From NCBI GenBank assembly GCA_024233215.1, contig JACKPW010000039.1, positions 1 through 26,901 of the forward strand: DNA of 26,901 nucleotides, written 5' to 3'. Of the stretch, positions 24,974 to 26,901 are shown piece after piece. The notes under the pieces were generated by a model that was not told the DNA's origin, did no database searches, and saw only the letters and a program-made list of their open reading frames with translations. The number at the start of each line of letters is the position of its first letter. Position 1 is the stretch's first letter. The DNA comes from Verrucomicrobiales bacterium (GTDB lineage Bacteria > Verrucomicrobiota > Verrucomicrobiia > Limisphaerales > J093). Position numbers and translations under genes: made by a program.

Positions 24974-26002
24974 ATGAGCCAACCCGAGAAACAACGCGCG
25001 CCGCGCAACCGGACGCTAACGCTTTCAGAGCAGGAGCGGGCCGGGTTGTCGAAGCGGCTGATGCGTCCGCCGTTGCCGTCGAGTGTGCGCGAGTTGACCG
25101 ACCAGGTGGTTTGCGGCGATTCGCTTGCGTTGCTGCCGCAGTTGCCCAAGGCGTTCGTGGATTTGCTCATCCTCGACCCGCCTTACAACCTCAACAAGCA
25201 GTTCGGTTCGGAGACGTTTCGCGAAATGTCGCTGGCCGAATATGAGTCGTGGTTTGAAAGTTGGTTTCCCACCGTGCTCGCGCTGCTCAAGACGACGGCC
25301 AGTCTCTACGTGTGCGGCGACTGGAAATCGTCCACAGCCATCCATCGCGTGCTGGACCGGCACGTCATCGTGCGCAACCGCATCACCTGGGAGCGCGAGA
25401 AGGGGCGCGGTGCGAAGTCGAACTGGAAGAACGCCAGCGAGGACATCTGGTTCGCCACGATATCAAACGACTACTGCTTCAACGTGGATGCGGTGAAGTT
25501 GAAACGCCGGGTCATGGCGCCGTATCGGGAGAACGGCCAACCGAAGGATTGGGAGGACGGGCTAGGCGGCCAATTCCGCCTGACCCATCCCTCAAATCTG
25601 TGGACGGACCTGACCGTGCCGTTCTGGTCCATGCCGGAGAACACCGACCATCCGACACAGAAGCCGGAAAAGCTGATTGCCAAGCTGCTGCTGGCGAGCA
25701 GCCGCGAGGGGGATTTCGTGTTCGATCCGTTCCTGGGTTCAGGCACGACGGCGGCGGTGGCGCGAAAGCTGGGGCGGCGGTTCCTGGGGATCGAGTTGGA
25801 CGAGCATTACGCCTGCCTCGCGTTGAAGCGTGTCGAACTGGCGAACGATGATCCCTCGATTCAAGGCTATGCCGGTGGTCTGTTCTGGGAGCGGAACACG
25901 CTGAACCAGCAACCGAAGTCCAGCGCACCCGTTGTCGAGGAGCAACCACTGCTTCTGGAACCGCCACCGCCCTATCGCGTGAGCAGGTCCAAAACGAAAT
26001 GA
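24974..26002 (+). CDS. Site-specific DNA methyltransferase, beta class (probable N6-adenine or N4-cytosine)
   Basis: A 342-residue SAM-dependent methyltransferase from ATG 24974. Catalytic motif IV (DPPYN, D68-Y71) precedes the SAM-binding motif I (FDPFLGSGTT, from 250), which defines the beta-class order. HPTQKPEKLIAKLLLASS is the usual motif X region before motif I, and GIELDEHYACLA follows it. DPPY is most often found in N6-adenine enzymes. The target-recognition region lies between the motifs (about 120-225). The stop overlaps the ATG of the endonuclease by 4 bp (ATGA), so the two probably form a restriction-modification pair. The recognition sequence cannot be predicted from here. An upstream in-frame start at 24896 would overlap the methyltransferase remnant and is less likely. 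Confidence 0.92.
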   Translation: MSQPEKQRAPRNRTLTLSEQERAGLSKRLMRPPLPSSVRELTDQVVCGDSLALLPQLPKAFVDLLILDPPYNLNKQFGSETFREMSLAEYESWFESWFPTVLALLKTTASLYVCGDWKSSTAIHRVLDRHVIVRNRITWEREKGRGAKSNWKNASEDIWFATISNDYCFNVDAVKLKRRVMAPYRENGQPKDWEDGLGGQFRLTHPSNLWTDLTVPFWSMPENTDHPTQKPEKLIAKLLLASSREGDFVFDPFLGSGTTAAVARKLGRRFLGIELDEHYACLALKRVELANDDPSIQGYAGGLFWERNTLNQQPKSSAPVVEEQPLLLEPPPPYRVSRSKTK

Positions 26003-26661
26003 AATCGCCGCTCTTTGAACCCAAGACACGCGAAGGTATCGAACGGGGGGTGCGCGACCTGTTGAACAAGCAGGCGGACTTTCTTTCTGAAGCGACCTCC
26101 GACAGCACCCGCGCGACGGGCGACGCCATCCAGTCCATCATCGAGGACCACTTCGCAGAGATTCTCGGCGACCTCGTTGGCGAGTATTCCGCCAGCTTCG
26201 CCCGTCGCGCGATGGCCGACCTCGCGTTCAAGGACAGGGCCAACAACTACTGCGTCGTGGATGTGAAGACCCACCGCGATGGAACGGCGTTCAATATGCC
26301 AAACCTCACATCAGTTGACCGCCTCGCCCGTTTCTACGAGGACGACAGCAACTACTTCGTAATGTTGATGGTGAAGTACGTGGTCGCCAAAACGAAGGTC
26401 ACGGTCCAGCACGTTCACTGCGTTCCGATTGAACATCTGAAGTGGGGTTGTCTGACCATCGGCGCACTTGGCACGGGGCAGATTCAAATCGCGGATTCCA
26501 AACGGATCGAGATTGACCCGCGGCAGAAGCGGCGAGCCTGGATGCTGGAATTCTGTGACACGGTTCTCGCGTTCTACCCGCGTGAGATCGCCAAGATCAC
26601 CAAACGGATCGGGAAGTTCGAGAGAGTAAGAGAATTCTGGCTGTCAAGGCCGGATGTTTGA
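25999..26661 (+). CDS. Probable type II restriction endonuclease, PD-(D/E)xK fold
   Basis: A 220-residue protein overlapping the methyltransferase stop by 4 bp. An N-terminal helical segment (GDAIQSIIEDHFAEILGDL) supplies a conserved-type Glu. It is followed by ADLAFKDRANNYCVVDVKTH, in which D74 and D88-V-K90 fit the D-x(n)-(D/E)xK catalytic pattern of restriction nucleases. NMPNLTSVDRLARFYEDDSN and FVMLMVKY come next. I recognise no named enzyme, so the assignment rests on the nuclease motif, the size and the tight pairing with a methyltransferase. If correct, it cuts DNA left unmodified by its partner. Confidence 0.75.
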   Translation: MKSPLFEPKTREGIERGVRDLLNKQADFLSEATSDSTRATGDAIQSIIEDHFAEILGDLVGEYSASFARRAMADLAFKDRANNYCVVDVKTHRDGTAFNMPNLTSVDRLARFYEDDSNYFVMLMVKYVVAKTKVTVQHVHCVPIEHLKWGCLTIGALGTGQIQIADSKRIEIDPRQKRRAWMLEFCDTVLAFYPREIAKITKRIGKFERVREFWLSRPDV

Positions 26662-26722
26662 TCTCGCGCAAACTCACCTCCCGGACGAACCCGTAGCCGC
26701 ACGTCTCGAAGAAGCGAACACC

Positions 26723-26901
26723 ATGAATCGCACCCCTGCCAGGAAGCAGATTCCCACGAAGCAGCGTGATGCGCTGATCGAAACCCTGAAAGCACGTTTC
26801 CAGGACAACCCGAACCGCCACCAGGGTCTGGGGTGGGCCATGGTGCTGGCGCGGTTGGAGGCCGATCCGGAGAAGCTGTGGTCGCTCCAAGAAATGGAAC
26901 G
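26723..26901 (+). CDS. DUF4256 domain-containing protein (3' end outside the window)
   Basis: ATG 26723 opens a frame that runs off the right edge after 59 codons. The visible part reads TKQRDALIETLKARFQDNPN, then RHQGLGWAMVLARLEADPEK and LWSLQEMER. This matches the start of DUF4256 proteins, whose typical pattern is LxxTLxxRFxxNxxRHxGLxWxxVxAxLxxxxxKLWSLxEMExTGGEPD. DUF4256 has no established function. It follows the endonuclease by 61 bp in the same direction; whether it belongs to the defence island or marks the return to core genome cannot be decided from this window. Confidence 0.8.
   Translation, partial: MNRTPARKQIPTKQRDALIETLKARFQDNPNRHQGLGWAMVLARLEADPEKLWSLQEME

Overview
The window looks like a chromosomal segment from a high-G+C, Gram-negative member of the PVC group, most likely a verrucomicrobium. 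The reasons are a fused LpxC-FabZ lipid A protein, the large secreted families typical of these bacteria (DUF1080/3-keto-disaccharide hydrolase, hydrazine-synthase-alpha-like beta-propellers with CxxCH motifs, propeller-cytochrome fusions), and several classes of short 'stuttering' repeats between genes. The taxonomic call is inference from gene families, not a marker phylogeny. No rRNA, tRNA, CRISPR array or transposase was seen.

Layout. 1-212 is non-coding with a long inverted repeat. 213-3463 (minus) is a lipid A operon, lpxC/fabZ > lpxA > EamA permease, with a dispersed-type inverted repeat between lpxC/fabZ and lpxA. 3518-4040 (minus) is a frameshifted secreted protein. 4290-4893 (minus) holds a tandem pair of small GspF-like membrane proteins, the first with a duplicated Shine-Dalgarno and a poly-C frameshift. 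4969-10041 (plus) holds two large exported proteins: a three-domain DUF1080/PHP-like/lactonase fusion and an HzsA-like di-heme protein. 10089-10841 (plus) is a toxin-antitoxin pair with a palindromic operator. 11085-12923 (minus) encodes a penta-heme cytochrome. 13151-15665 (plus) carries an aldehyde dehydrogenase and a Sua5-type tRNA t6A enzyme. 15800-19602 (minus) is argG, a DUF2809 membrane protein and a beta-propeller/di-heme protein. 19665-21880 (plus) is a promoter, TPP riboswitch and thiC.

From 21909 to 26661 the base composition is visibly less G+C-rich and the genes become defence genes: a 984-residue HEPN-NACHT-Sel1-like protein (a bacterial NLR-type candidate immune receptor), a 34-codon remnant resembling the start of a DNA methyltransferase, an intact beta-class DNA methyltransferase, and an overlapping PD-(D/E)xK endonuclease. 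A DUF4256 protein starts at 26723 and runs off the end. This island sits 28 bp behind thiC with no visible terminator, so it may receive transcription controlled by the TPP riboswitch.

The best candidates for undescribed biology are the HEPN-NACHT-Sel1 gene with its adjacent restriction-modification pair, the DUF1080-PHP-lactonase fusion, and the invasion of thiC by in-frame 7-bp repeats of the kind normally seen between genes.
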